This document shows, in pieces, positions 16,253-26,880 of a stretch of DNA of 64,000 nucleotides (positions are counted from its first letter, which is position 1; the number at the start of each line of letters is the position of its first letter). Origin of the DNA: Sphingosinicella terrae (GTDB taxonomy: Bacteria > Pseudomonadota > Alphaproteobacteria > Sphingomonadales > Sphingomonadaceae); NCBI RefSeq assembly GCF_003347635.1, contig NZ_QDFY01000003.1, forward strand, positions 352,278 through 416,277, given 5' to 3'. A program made the position numbers and the translations under genes. Below the pieces are notes generated by a model. The model worked only from the letters and a program-made list of their open reading frames with translations. It was not told the DNA's origin and did no database searches.

Positions 16253-17290
16253 TCAGGACCTTTCCAGGGCCGGCGTGCCTATGGGCGCCGTCTCGGTCGG
16301 CGGGGCCGCGGTCCGGCCATAGATCCGGTCGAGTACCCACGCCGTTTCGGCAAGCCCGCGCGTCGTCGCCTCGAAACGTTCGCCGCGAGCCAGCCGGCGC
16401 GCCCAATGCTCGGCGGCGCGGCCGCCCCAGGCGTCGGGCGGCGACACCAGCCTTTCGCTGGCGGCGCCGCGGAATCGGTCGGCCGTGAAGTCGTAGAAGG
16501 AGCCGCCGACATTGTGCAGGGCGGCGCCCCCGTCGGTACCGTAGAGCTCGGCGCCGATCACCGCGTCGCAGCCGACCTGCAGGCACCAGGAGCAGGCGAT
16601 GCGGACGGTGACGTCGCCGGCGAGGTCGAGCGTCACCACGGCATGATCCTCGACCTGCCCTGCCCGGATCGGCCTACCCTTGTGGGACAGGCGAGAGGAG
16701 ACTTTGACGACCTCCGGAAAATCCAGCAGCCACAGGGCCAGATCGACGAGGTGGACGCCCAGGTCCATGACGCAGCCGCCGCCGGACAAAGCGGGGTCGT
16801 AGAACCACGCTTTGTCCGGCCCATAGCCATTGTGGAAAGTGAAGTCGGCGGCGAAGACCCGGCCGAGCGCGCCCGACTTGGCGAGGTCCCTGATGCGCTG
16901 CATCGCCTCGGTGAAGCGATAGGAGAGGTCGACTCCGAGCAGCCGGTCGGCGTTCCGGGCAGACTCGATCACCGCCTCGACCTCGGCGGCGGTGCGGCCG
17001 AGAGGCTTCTGGCAGAAGACCGCCGCGCCGGCGTCGAGCGCCTGCACCGATTGGGCGGCATGGAGCGCGCTGGGCGTCGCGATCACCACGCCGTCCGGCG
17101 CCAAAGCGAGCATCGCCTCGAGCGACGGCACGAGCTCGGCGGCCGGGGCGAGCCGCTGCGCCGCGGCGGCGGCAGCGGGATCGGAGTCGGCGATGGCCAC
17201 GGCCTCGACGGCGCCGCTTGCCAGCATCGCCTCCATGCGATGCCGCCCGATCCAGCCGACGCCGAGAAAGCCGATGCGCGGACGGCTCAT
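16253..17290 (-). CDS. Gfo/Idh/MocA family NAD(P)-dependent oxidoreductase
   Basis: A 345-residue sugar dehydrogenase-like enzyme. The Rossmann motif is RIGFLGVGWIGRHRMEAM at the N-terminus, with VVIATPSALHA and the catalytic block FCQKPLGRTAAEVEAVIE, then FYDPALSGGGCVMDLGVHLVD for the second domain. Such enzymes oxidise or reduce hydroxyl groups on sugars or inositols. It is the last gene of the minus-strand operon and its ATG overlaps the stop of the alcohol dehydrogenase gene by four bases. Given the inositol phosphate synthase in the divergent operon, an inositol or UDP-sugar substrate is plausible but not shown. Confidence 0.85.
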   Translation of the reverse strand: MSRPRIGFLGVGWIGRHRMEAMLASGAVEAVAIADSDPAAAAAAQRLAPAAELVPSLEAMLALAPDGVVIATPSALHAAQSVQALDAGAAVFCQKPLGRTAAEVEAVIESARNADRLLGVDLSYRFTEAMQRIRDLAKSGALGRVFAADFTFHNGYGPDKAWFYDPALSGGGCVMDLGVHLVDLALWLLDFPEVVKVSSRLSHKGRPIRAGQVEDHAVVTLDLAGDVTVRIACSWCLQVGCDAVIGAELYGTDGGAALHNVGGSFYDFTADRFRGAASERLVSPPDAWGGRAAEHWARRLARGERFEATTRGLAETAWVLDRIYGRTAAPPTETAPIGTPALERS

Positions 17291-18312
17291 CCCGGCGTCA
17301 CCACCGCCTTGAGGAAGCCGTCGGGACGATCGCGGGTCGCGTCGAGCGCTTCGCCCAGCCTTTCCAGCGGATATTGGTGGGTGAGCAAAGGCGTGAGGTC
17401 CAGCCTTCCGCTCGCCACCATCGCCACCGCTTCCTCGACGCCGCGCCGGGCGACGCCGGGGTCGCGCTCGTGCGCATTGATCACGTCGAAGCCGCGCCAG
17501 TTCCACAATTGCATGTTCACCTGGCGCGGCCCATCCTGGTGATAGCCGGCGACGATCAGCCGACCGCCCTCTGCAGTGAGTTCGGCGGCGAGATCGAGCG
17601 GCCATTGCTTGCCCACCGCCTCGATCACCCTCTCGCAGAAACGGCCGCCGGTCATCGACCGCACCTGCTCGATGATCGCGTGATGGTCCTCGAGCGGGAT
17701 CGTCTCGGCCGCGCCCATCCGTCGGGCAAGCTCGAGCGAGAAGGCGCGGCGGGAGATGGCGATCACCCGCGCCCCAGCCTCGTTGGCGAGCCGCGTGAGA
17801 ATCGCGCCGAGGAAGCCGATGCCGACGATCGCGACCGTCTGTCCGGGTTCGATGGCGGAGCGGCGGAAGATGTTCATCGCGCAGCCGAGCGGCTCGCCCG
17901 GGAAGGGCAGGCCGTCGAGCTCGGCGGGCAGGCGGACGACGGCGTCGGCATCGGCGAGGTCATATTCGGCATAACTCGCGAAGGACAAGGCGGCCACCCG
18001 GTCCCCGACGGAGAGGGTGTCGACGCCGTCGCCGAGGGCGTCGATCGCGCCCCATCCTTCGTGCCCGAGCGCGCCGGGATCGGTCGGGAAACGCATCCAT
18101 TCCGGACCGGCCCAGGGGGTGAGATTGGACGCGCACACGCCGCACCCTTCCAGCCTGATGCGGACCTGCCCGGGTCCGGGCTCGGGAATCGGCGCGCTCT
18201 CGATGCTGAACAGCCCGGGCCCGGTGATCACCGCGGCCCGCATGCTGGCCGGCGCCGCGGCTTCGTTCGGAGCCCGCGTCTCGGGCGCTTCGGCAACCAG
18301 TCCGTCGCTCAT
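17287..18312 (-). CDS. Zinc-type (MDR) alcohol dehydrogenase
   Basis: A 341-residue medium-chain dehydrogenase. It has the catalytic-zinc region EGCGVCASNLTPW and GALGHEGWGAIDALG, the Rossmann loop VAIVGIGFLGAILTRLANEA, and the closing PLERLGEALDATRDRPDGFL. The structural four-Cys zinc loop seems absent, as in sorbitol/threonine-type subgroups. It probably oxidises a polyol or sugar. It overlaps both neighbours by four bases (ATGA), so it belongs to the glycan operon. Confidence 0.85.
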   Translation of the reverse strand: MSDGLVAEAPETRAPNEAAAPASMRAAVITGPGLFSIESAPIPEPGPGQVRIRLEGCGVCASNLTPWAGPEWMRFPTDPGALGHEGWGAIDALGDGVDTLSVGDRVAALSFASYAEYDLADADAVVRLPAELDGLPFPGEPLGCAMNIFRRSAIEPGQTVAIVGIGFLGAILTRLANEAGARVIAISRRAFSLELARRMGAAETIPLEDHHAIIEQVRSMTGGRFCERVIEAVGKQWPLDLAAELTAEGGRLIVAGYHQDGPRQVNMQLWNWRGFDVINAHERDPGVARRGVEEAVAMVASGRLDLTPLLTHQYPLERLGEALDATRDRPDGFLKAVVTPG

Positions 18313-20444
18313 TCGGCCGCCGCCACCAGCGCCGTGGCCCGTTCGTTGCCGTCTTCCGCGGCTATGCGCCGACGCGAGGGATCGACTTCCTCGTCCGCGA
18401 ACCAGGCGGTGGTCGCCTCCAGTCCTTCCTGAAGCTCGATCCGCGGCTGCCAGCCGAGCAGTTCCTCCGCGCGCGAGATATCGGGCTTGCGACGGCGCGG
18501 ATCGTCCTCCGGGAGCGGCCTTTGGACGATCCGCGAAGCCGACCCGGTGAGCGCCAGCACCCGTCGGACGAGATCGATGACGGTGAGCTCGTTAGGATTG
18601 CCCAGGTTCACGGGAAAGCCGACGGCAAGGTCGCTCTGCATCAGCCGGAGCAGGCCGTCGACGAGATCGCTGACGTAGCAGAAGCTGCGCGTCTGGCTGC
18701 CGTCGCCATAGACGGTGATGTCCTCCCCGGCGAGCGCCTGGCAGATGACATTGGAAACGACGCGGCCGTCGTCGGGACGCATGCGCGGGCCGTAGGTGTT
18801 GAAGATCCGGGCAACCCGCACGTCGCATCGGCCGGAGCGCAGATAGTCGAAGGCCAGGGTCTCGGCGGCGCGCTTGCCTTCGTCATAGCAGGCTCGCGGC
18901 CCGGTGCAGCTCACCCATCCGCGATAGCTTTCCGGCTGGGGATGCACTTCCGGATCGCCATAGACCTCGCTGGTCGAGGTGAGCAGCAGGCGGGCGCCGG
19001 ACCGCTCGGCCAGCCTCAGCATGTTGCGCGTGCCGAGGACGTTGGTCAGCATCGTGTGCTCGGGATCCGCCTGGTAGTGGGGCGGCGAGGCCGCGCAGGC
19101 GAGATGGAAGACGTGGCTGAACCTTTGGCCGTTCTCGACCCGATAGGGCAGCCGGTCGATGACGTCGCTCTCGATGACATGGAACCGGCTTTCACTCTCA
19201 AGGTGCCGCAGATTCGCCCGCCGGCCGGTCAGGAAGCTGTCGAGGCAGACGACGTGGTCGCCGTCGGCGAGGAGGGCTTCGCAGAGATGGGATCCGATGA
19301 ACCCCGCGCCGCCGGTGACGAGGATCGTCCTCGCCCTGTCCCTCTTCATCATCTTTTCCCTTTCCGGACTTTTCCTGGTTCCAGACCGCGCCGCTGCTTC
19401 CGAAAGATGCCGTTCGAGCTCGTTCGCCCGTTGCGAGGCGCTGTGCGAGGCGAGGATCCTCGCCCGGGCGGCGCGGCCGATCGAGCGTGCCTCGCCGTCG
19501 GGGGTGCGCGCCAGGCGGCTGGTGACCTCCTCGCTCGTATCGGCGAGGATGATCTCCCGATCCGGCTCCAGCAGCTCGCCGATGCCATCCCAGCGATCGG
19601 AGATGACCGGAATCGCGCAGGCGGCCGCTTCGAACAGGCGCACCGAGGGCGACCATCCGGCGGCGATCATGTCGGCGCGGGTGACGTTCAGGGTGAACCG
19701 GGAGGCGCCGTAGAAAGCGGCATGGTCCGCCGGTGCGACATGGTCGATCCGCTCGACGTTGGACGGCCAGTCGATGCCGTCGGGATATTGCGGACCGGCG
19801 ACGACGAAGCGCAGGTGCGGCAGCTTGCGCGCCGGCTCGATCAGCAGTCGCTCCAGCGTCGGCTGGCGGTCGTCGCTATAGGTGCCGAGATAGGAGAGGT
19901 CCCAACGCTTCGGTACGACCAGCGCAGGATAGGCATCCGGATCGACGCAGCAATGAAGCGCCCGCGCCGCAGGGGAGCCATGGTCCCGCTCGAGCCGCGC
20001 CAATGTCGGGCCACCGGTGAAGGAGAGATAGAGATCGTAGCCGGCGATGAGGTCCGGCGAGAGATATTCGAAATCGCCGCGGGCGAGCTTCGCCAGGGTG
20101 ACCGGCGTATCGATGTCGTAGAAGGCGGTGACGCCGCGCGCGATCCTCTGCACCCGCCGTCCGACCTCGACCCCTTCCGGGACGTAGGACCCGACGATCA
20201 CCGCGTCGGCGGTCTCGATCTCCCCCCTCCACCGATCGAGGTCGTCGATCGACTGGTAATATTCGAGACGGCAGAAGGCCGGCTGCGCCAGATCGCGCTG
20301 GGCGCGATACCAGGGGACGTCCCGCTCCAGGAAAAGGATGTCGTGGCCGCGCGCGGCGAAAGCCTTGAGCAGCGACCGGTAGGTCGTGGCATGGCCGTTG
20401 CCCCACGAGGAGGACAGGCTCAGTCCGAGGACGACAAGCTTCAT
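18309..20444 (-). CDS. Fused CgeB-like glycosyltransferase and UDP-glucuronate decarboxylase-like SDR
   Basis: One uninterrupted 711-residue frame. Residues 1-355 are a glycosyltransferase of the CgeB type (LSLSSSWGNGHATTYRSLL, VAGPQYPDGIDW, SVRLFEAAACAIPVISDRWD). Residues about 370-690 are an extended SDR (ILVTGGAGFIGSHLCEALL) with hallmarks of UDP-xylose synthase: HLACAASPPHYQ, STSEVYGDP, GPRACYDEGKRAAETL with the Tyr-x3-Lys pair, and RIFNTYGPRMRPDDGRVVSN. No stop lies between the halves. An internal ATG at 19352, preceded by GGAAAGGG, could also yield the SDR alone (347 residues). A transferase joined to the enzyme making its UDP-xylose donor would channel substrate; that is inference. Confidence 0.82.
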   Translation of the reverse strand: MKLVVLGLSLSSSWGNGHATTYRSLLKAFAARGHDILFLERDVPWYRAQRDLAQPAFCRLEYYQSIDDLDRWRGEIETADAVIVGSYVPEGVEVGRRVQRIARGVTAFYDIDTPVTLAKLARGDFEYLSPDLIAGYDLYLSFTGGPTLARLERDHGSPAARALHCCVDPDAYPALVVPKRWDLSYLGTYSDDRQPTLERLLIEPARKLPHLRFVVAGPQYPDGIDWPSNVERIDHVAPADHAAFYGASRFTLNVTRADMIAAGWSPSVRLFEAAACAIPVISDRWDGIGELLEPDREIILADTSEEVTSRLARTPDGEARSIGRAARARILASHSASQRANELERHLSEAAARSGTRKSPEREKMMKRDRARTILVTGGAGFIGSHLCEALLADGDHVVCLDSFLTGRRANLRHLESESRFHVIESDVIDRLPYRVENGQRFSHVFHLACAASPPHYQADPEHTMLTNVLGTRNMLRLAERSGARLLLTSTSEVYGDPEVHPQPESYRGWVSCTGPRACYDEGKRAAETLAFDYLRSGRCDVRVARIFNTYGPRMRPDDGRVVSNVICQALAGEDITVYGDGSQTRSFCYVSDLVDGLLRLMQSDLAVGFPVNLGNPNELTVIDLVRRVLALTGSASRIVQRPLPEDDPRRRKPDISRAEELLGWQPRIELQEGLEATTAWFADEEVDPSRRRIAAEDGNERATALVAAAE

Positions 20445-21580
20445 GCGAGGCTCCGCTCCTTCTCTGCCGGCGTCGCCGGCCCGCCGGAAATCGGGCCGCT
20501 CCTCTCTCGCCGATCCATCTTCGCCTTCAGGATCTCGTCCACCTGCGCACCGCGATGCGCATAGCTGTGCTCGCGGCGGATCCGGTCGAGCGCGGCGACT
20601 CCGATCGCCCGCGCCCGCTCGGGCGTGAGGCTGCGCAAATGATCGGCGACGTCGGCGCCATCGCGCGCGACGAGGACCTCCTCGCCCGGCTTGAGGAACA
20701 GTTCGATCCCCTCCCAGGCGTCGGTGATCAGGCAGGCGCCGGCCCCGGCCGCCTCGAACACCCGGGTCGCCGGGGAGAAGCCGACATTCGCCATGCTGTC
20801 GCGGGCGACGTTGAGGACCGCCAGCGGGGTGCAGTTGAAGGCATTGTGCTCGTGCGTGTAGACGTGGCCGAGATGGCGGACATTGTCCGGCATCGGCTTG
20901 GTTTCCCAGCCGTTGCCGCCGATCAGGAAGCGCCGCTCCGGCAGTCTCGCCGCGGCCCCGAGGAAGAATTCCTCCACCCGCGCCTCGCGGTCCGGAAGCC
21001 GATTGCCCAGGAAGGAAAGGTCGGCCGCGAAGCGCGGATCGTGCGGGGCCGGATGGTGCGTGCTCGGGTCCAGCGCATTGTAGACGGGCACGCATTCGGC
21101 GGCGCCAAAGCCGCGATAGGCATGGATCACCGGCGGGCCGCCGCCATAGGTCAGCACCAGGTCCAGCGACGGCAGTGCCCGCCGGACCGGATGATCCGCA
21201 TCCGAACGCATCTCGTCGAGCGTCGCGGCGGCATCGACGTCCCAGAACAGGCGCAGGGCGTCCGGCCGGCTGTGCGCGACGATCCCTTCGAGCAGCTCGG
21301 CGTCGTAGACGCCGACGCCGCTCGCCTTGACGACGATGTCCGCGCGCGCCGCCTCGGCGAGCACGCGCCGAAGGCCCGAAGAGTCGGCCTCCCAGACGAC
21401 CACCTTCGCCCATTCCGGCGGATCGATGTCGCGGTGCTGCTGGCGATCGAACGCGTCCGGTTCGTAGAAGGTGATGTCGTAGCCGCGGCTGGCGAGATCG
21501 CGCAGCAGGCCGCGATAATAGGTCGCCGCTCCGTTCCAGTAGGAGGAGAGAAGGCTGGATCCGTAGAAGGCGATCTTCAT
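20441..21580 (-). CDS. CgeB-like glycosyltransferase
   Basis: A 379-residue glycosyltransferase, paralogous to its two neighbours (shared opening IAFYGSSLLSSYWNGAATYY then RGLLRDLASRGYDITFYEPD). The C-terminal nucleotide-sugar half has FSPATRVFEAAGAGACLITD and WEGIELFLKPGEEVLVA, the Glyco_trans_1_2 pattern of the spore-maturation protein CgeB family (GT-B fold). It acts in the cytoplasm. It overlaps the preceding and following genes by four bases each. The last 30 residues are charged and variable, which suggests a linker-like tail. Confidence 0.82.
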   Translation of the reverse strand: MKIAFYGSSLLSSYWNGAATYYRGLLRDLASRGYDITFYEPDAFDRQQHRDIDPPEWAKVVVWEADSSGLRRVLAEAARADIVVKASGVGVYDAELLEGIVAHSRPDALRLFWDVDAAATLDEMRSDADHPVRRALPSLDLVLTYGGGPPVIHAYRGFGAAECVPVYNALDPSTHHPAPHDPRFAADLSFLGNRLPDREARVEEFFLGAAARLPERRFLIGGNGWETKPMPDNVRHLGHVYTHEHNAFNCTPLAVLNVARDSMANVGFSPATRVFEAAGAGACLITDAWEGIELFLKPGEEVLVARDGADVADHLRSLTPERARAIGVAALDRIRREHSYAHRGAQVDEILKAKMDRRERSGPISGGPATPAEKERSLA

Positions 21581-22686
21581 GCGACGCTCCTGAGGTGAGG
21601 GGCGCGAAGCTTCGCCGCGATGGCGAGCAGCTCGTCGGCGCGATGGGCGCAGCTGTGACGGGCGCGGATGGTCTCGAGCCCGTGCTGCGAAAGGCTGCGC
21701 CGAAGCTCGGCGTCCGATGCGAGCGAGCGCAAATGCGCCGTCATCTCGGCCTCGTCGCTGCCGACGAGATAGTCCGTGCCCGGGCGGAACAAGTGCTCGC
21801 AATCGATCCAGGGAGCACTCACCAGCGGGATCCCGCAGGCGAGCGTCTCGAACACCCGGATGGTCGGGATCCCCGGGAGCAAGGTGGCGTAGAAGCGCCG
21901 CGGGACATGGACGGTGGCGAGGTGGCGCGCGAACACTTCGGGTGCCTTCGCGTTGGGCAGCCAGCCATGATAGCGCGCGCCGTATCGCCGCAGCGTCCGC
22001 TTGGCCGCATCGGAATAGCGGACACCGTAAATGTCGAGCGGCAGGCCGGCGGTCTCCGCGGGACGGAACAGATAGTCTTCGAGCTCGGTAGTGCGCTCGC
22101 CGTCGCCCCAATTGCCGATCCAGACGATCCCCGAACGCTGCGTCGGCTCTTCCGGCGGGTGGAAGAGGCGGGTGTCGGCGGCTTCGTGCCACACGTACAC
22201 GTCGTCGCCCCATCCCATGTCCCGATAGACCTGTGCGAGCGTATCGCCAAAGGCGAGGATGCCGTCATAAGCGGGCAGGTTGCAGCCCTTGAGCTCGTGC
22301 GGCGCCGAAACCGCGCGGTGATGGGTGTCGTGAAACAAGGCGATGAAGCCGCCACCGCGCTGCCGGATCCGGCCGATCCGGGCGACCAGATCGGGGTCGT
22401 TCCATTCGTGAACGATCACGAGGTCGGCGCCGTCGACCAGCGCTTCGAGGTCGGCGCCAGCCGCATAGGTTTGCGAGCTCAGCTCGGGATAGGCGCGCTG
22501 CCAGGCCGCGAGGCCCGCTTCGCCATGATCCTCGAGGAGATTGGCCAGGCTCCATGCGCCTTCGGGTTCGTAGGCGACGACATCGTGGCCGCGGACGATC
22601 AGCTCGCGAAGGACGCCACGGAGGAAATGCGCGTTGCCGTGATTCCAGCAGGAGCGCAGCGAATGGGTGAAGTAGACGATCTTCAC
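21577..22686 (-). CDS. CgeB-like glycosyltransferase
   Basis: A 369-residue GT-B glycosyltransferase, the first of three tandem paralogues. It begins at a GTG (22686) with KIVYFTHSLRSCWNHGNAHF and LRGVLRELIVRGHDVVAYEP; the donor-binding half has LLPGIPTIRVFETLACGIPL and CEHLFRPGTDYLVG. VIHEWNDPDLV and FHDTHHRAVS are conserved-looking acceptor-side motifs. Four-base overlaps on both sides place it firmly inside the operon. Donor and acceptor cannot be deduced. Confidence 0.82.
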   Translation of the reverse strand: MKIVYFTHSLRSCWNHGNAHFLRGVLRELIVRGHDVVAYEPEGAWSLANLLEDHGEAGLAAWQRAYPELSSQTYAAGADLEALVDGADLVIVHEWNDPDLVARIGRIRQRGGGFIALFHDTHHRAVSAPHELKGCNLPAYDGILAFGDTLAQVYRDMGWGDDVYVWHEAADTRLFHPPEEPTQRSGIVWIGNWGDGERTTELEDYLFRPAETAGLPLDIYGVRYSDAAKRTLRRYGARYHGWLPNAKAPEVFARHLATVHVPRRFYATLLPGIPTIRVFETLACGIPLVSAPWIDCEHLFRPGTDYLVGSDEAEMTAHLRSLASDAELRRSLSQHGLETIRARHSCAHRADELLAIAAKLRAPHLRSVA

Positions 22687-23800
22687 GCCGCCGCCCTCGC
22701 TTCCTGCTTGGGGTCGGGCACCGGCTCCGCGGGGAGAACGCTCCGGTAGAGCCGCGCCATCTGCGCCGCCATCGCGTCGGGCGTGTAGCGGGCCGCCCGG
22801 GCCTTGGCGGCGCGGCCGCGAACCGCGCGCTGGAAATCGTCGCCGGCGAGATCGGCGATAGCCCGGGCGAAGCCCTCGGCATCCGTGGCCGGGACGTAGA
22901 TGGCGGCGTCGCCCCAGATTTCGCGAAACGTGGGAATATCCGAAAGGACGAGCGGACATCCGGCGGCTGCAGCTTCCAGCACCGCGAGGCCGAACGGCTC
23001 GTACAAGGCGGCGCTGACGAAGACCGGCCGCGCCGCGAGCCAGCGCCCGATGGCCGCGTCGTCGATGCTCCCGAGGCAGTGGAGGTGCTCGAAGGCGACG
23101 CGCGTTCCGTTCGGACCCTCGGTCGGTCCTGCCGCGTGAATGGGGATGGCGATCCTTGCCGCAGCCGCGTCGAGCGTGGCGAGATTCTTGCCGTCGTCCC
23201 ACAGCCGGCCCGCCGTGAAGGCGAAATCATGGGGAGCCGCCTGGCCAAGCTTGAGCGGTGTCCGGCCGTTGAGGACAGTGACCGGCGCTCTGTCGAGCGC
23301 GTAGCAGCGGCGCACCAGCTCGCCGAAGGCGGCGGTCGGCGTCGCCACCGCGGCAGCTGCCTCGAGGCCTGCAGCGACCCGCTCCGTCCGCCAGACGAAG
23401 TCGGCGGGCAGCCGAGTGCCGCGCACGCACTGCCACCAGGTCGCGACGCAGCTGTGGACGACGGCGACGAGGGGCATGTCGAACGTCGCTTCGGCGGCGA
23501 GAGCCGGCGCATTGAGCTGGACCAGATCGACATCGAGCCTTGCCGCGATGGACGCTACCCTTCGGCCCGCTTCGGCGACTTCGGCCGCGCTCTCGGCGAG
23601 CCAATCGAGCGGGAGCCCGGTGTCGATCAGCTGCGCGCCCGCTTGCCGCGCCGCCGCCATCTGGGCCGCCGAAGGGGAGGGGCCCATCGACGCGATGACC
23701 GTGTCGACGTCTACGCGCGACAGGCCGCAGGCGAGATCGAGCGCGTAGGTCCAGACGCCGCCGACGGCATCCGCGGTGACGAGAACCCGCATCCGTCGGC

Positions 23801-23804
<4 letters not shown>
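22683..23804 (-). CDS. Glycosyltransferase family 4 protein
   Basis: A 373-residue GT4-type enzyme. The N-terminal half has VLVTADAVGGVWTYALDLA and VVHSCVATWWQCVRG; the C-terminal donor site has FAFTAGRLWDDGKNLATLD, LYEPFGLAVLEAAAAGCPLV with the E-x7-E pair, and FREIWGDAAIYV. It likely transfers a sugar from a nucleotide donor with retention of configuration. In actinobacteria a GT4 enzyme (MshA) glycosylates inositol phosphate, which is a suggestive parallel given ino1 nearby. It overlaps neighbours by four bases. Confidence 0.85.
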
Positions 23805-24888
<1,084 letters not shown>

Positions 24889-24892
<4 letters not shown>

Positions 24893-26004
24893 GCCACCAG
24901 CCCCCGGGCCTCGAGCTCCGCCCGTGCTTCTTCGACACGGTCGTCCGCCGTCTGCCGCGCCACCCATTCGGCCAGTTCGGCGAGCCCTTCGCGAAAGTCC
25001 GTGGCGGCGATGAAGCCGAGCCGGTCGCGGGCCTTGGCGCCGTCGCAAAAGCAATGCCGGATGTCGCCGATCCGGGACTTGCCGACAATCTCCGGCTCGA
25101 CGTCTTCGCGGCCCATTGCCTGCGCCAGCTCGCGCGCCACCTCGGAGACGCTGCGATCGCGGCCGGACCCGATGTTGAACACCTCCCCGTCCGCTTCCGG
25201 AAGGAACAGGGCGTCGGCGAAGGCGCGGGCGACGTCGGAGACATGAACGAAGTCGCGGCGCTGCTCGCCGTCTTCGAAGATCATCGGCCGCTGCCCGTTG
25301 AGCAGCCGCGAGGCGAAGATTGCGAGGACGCCGGTATAGGGGTTGGAGAGCGCCTGGCCGGGTCCGTAGACGTTGAACAGCCGGAGGCAGGCGCCTTCCA
25401 TCCCGTAGGCGCCGGTCATGATCAGCGTCTGGCGCTCCTGCGCATATTTGCCGAGGGCGTAGATCGAGGCGAGGCTCGGCCGTTTCCATTCGGGCGTCGG
25501 CACCGGACGCAAGGGGCGGCCCTGTCGGTCGAGCGGATCCCAGCCCTGGGCCTCGCTCGCGCGCGGCTGACGCTCGGCATCCTCGATCGCCTGGCCGTCG
25601 GCGTCGAGATACAGGCCTTCGCCATAGATGCTCATCGACGATGCGGTGACGACGCGCCGCACCGGCCGGCCGATCAGCTTTTCGAGCAGGACCGCAGTCC
25701 CCACCTCGTTCACCGAGGTGTAGCGCTCGACCGCATACATGGACTGGCCGACGCCTACCTCGGCAGCGAGGTGGACGACGGCGTCGACGCCCCTGAGCGC
25801 GAGCTCGACCATTTCGCCGTCGCGCACGTCGCCCCGGATCAGTTCGGCGTCCTCCGCCAAACCTTCGGGCTTCTCGCGATTTCCGTGAACCTGCTCGATC
25901 AGGCTGTCGAGGATGCGAACCTGGTGCCCGCGCCGCAGCAGCTCCGCGGTGACCGCGCGGCCTATGAATCCCGCCCCACCGGTGACCAGTATCTTTTCAG
26001 GCAA
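24889..26004 (-). CDS. Nucleotide-sugar 4-epimerase-like SDR (dTDP-L-rhamnose 4-epimerase type)
   Basis: A 371-residue extended SDR and first gene of the minus operon. It has KILVTGGAGFIGRAVTAELL, HLAAEVGVGQSMYAVERY, TASSMSIYGEGLY, and SIYALGKYAQERQTLIM carrying the Tyr-x3-Lys pair, then LRLFNVYGPGQALSNPYTGV. This layout is closest to dTDP-L-rhamnose/UDP-sugar 4-epimerases. I set the start at the TTG at 26004, eight bases after GGAGG; the earlier TTG (26019) begins upstream of that ribosome site. Substrate is uncertain. Confidence 0.8.
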
Positions 26005-26280
26005 GACTTTCGCCTCCAAGCTAATCTATATCAATAATTCAGGACATTCTTGCGCGCTGACTGTCGCCTTTGTGAATTAACGTATGTTAGTCTCTGAAAA
26101 GATGGCCTCTTGCCCGGACGAGCGGCAGCATCTTCATCTACCCCGGACAAACGGGACTTTTCCGGCTTGGTTCCGTGTCCGCAGCATTACGGGGGCGTAA
26201 CTTGTCGGCTCGGAACCGCAGCTTGTCTCCGGGTGTTGGGTCGGCATGCGAGATCGTTTCACTACCTTTCCGAACCGGGA
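26005..26280. promoter_or_regulatory. Divergent promoter region of the two glycan operons
   Basis: This 276-base spacer separates the divergent glycan operons. The stretch 26020-26100 is clearly AT-richer than its surroundings (ctatatcaataattcag, gtgaattaacgtatgtta), as expected for promoters. I could not identify a specific operator or sigma box. No ORF with a plausible ribosome site was found inside it. Confidence 0.5.
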
Positions 26281-26880
26281 ATGAGCGCGACGATCTTGCT
26301 CCTTCGCCATGCGGCGCATGTGGAGCTGGGACAGACGTTGAGCGGACGAAGACGCGATGTTGCCTTGAGTCGTGACGGCCTCGAGCAGGCGGCCATCGTT
26401 GCCGACCTCCTGGCGCCGCTGCCGCTGGCCGCCGTCTATTCGTCGCCGCGGGAGCGGGCCTGGTACACCGCGCGCGACATTGCCGAGCCGCACGGCCTCA
26501 AGGTCCAGGTCAGCGAGGCGCTGGACGAGGTGGACTTCGGCGACTGGTCCGGCCTGACCTTCGCCGAGCTCGAAAGCGACCCGGCCTGGACGGAGTGGAA
26601 CGAGTTCCGGAGCCGTGCCCGCCCGCCGGGCGGAGAGACGATGGCGGAAGCGGTCGCCCGGGCCGCCGGCGCGGTCGAGGCGATGGCGCAGGAGCATGAC
26701 GGCGCGACCGTCGCTGCGGTCAGCCACTGCGACATCATCCGAGCTCTCATCGCTCATTACCTTGGGCTGCCGCTCGACAATCTGCTGCGCTTCGACGTCG
26801 ATCCGGCGTCGGTTTCGCGGCTCCAGGTGGGAAGCTGGGGCGGCCGCGTCGCCAGCGTCAATGAAAGGCTCCATCAATGA
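26281..26880 (+). CDS. Histidine phosphatase family protein
   Basis: A 199-residue phosphoglycerate-mutase-like phosphatase. It begins ATILLLRHAAHVELG, the Arg-His-Ala active site, then VYSSPRERAWYTARDIAE, EVDFGDWSGLTFAELE and AAVSHCDIIRALIAHYLGLP with the second His. These enzymes hydrolyse phosphomonoesters through a phosphohistidine. As the first gene of an operon ending in inositol-3-phosphate synthase, its substrate could be an inositol or sugar phosphate; this is inference. Its stop overlaps the next ATG by four bases. Confidence 0.88.
   Translation: MSATILLLRHAAHVELGQTLSGRRRDVALSRDGLEQAAIVADLLAPLPLAAVYSSPRERAWYTARDIAEPHGLKVQVSEALDEVDFGDWSGLTFAELESDPAWTEWNEFRSRARPPGGETMAEAVARAAGAVEAMAQEHDGATVAAVSHCDIIRALIAHYLGLPLDNLLRFDVDPASVSRLQVGSWGGRVASVNERLHQ

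Noticed and set aside
18309..21413. Starting the fused glycosyltransferase at 21413 (1034 residues)
   Set aside because: The extra 323 residues are an out-of-frame shadow of the preceding glycosyltransferase; the ATG at 20444 overlaps that gene's stop as in the rest of the operon.
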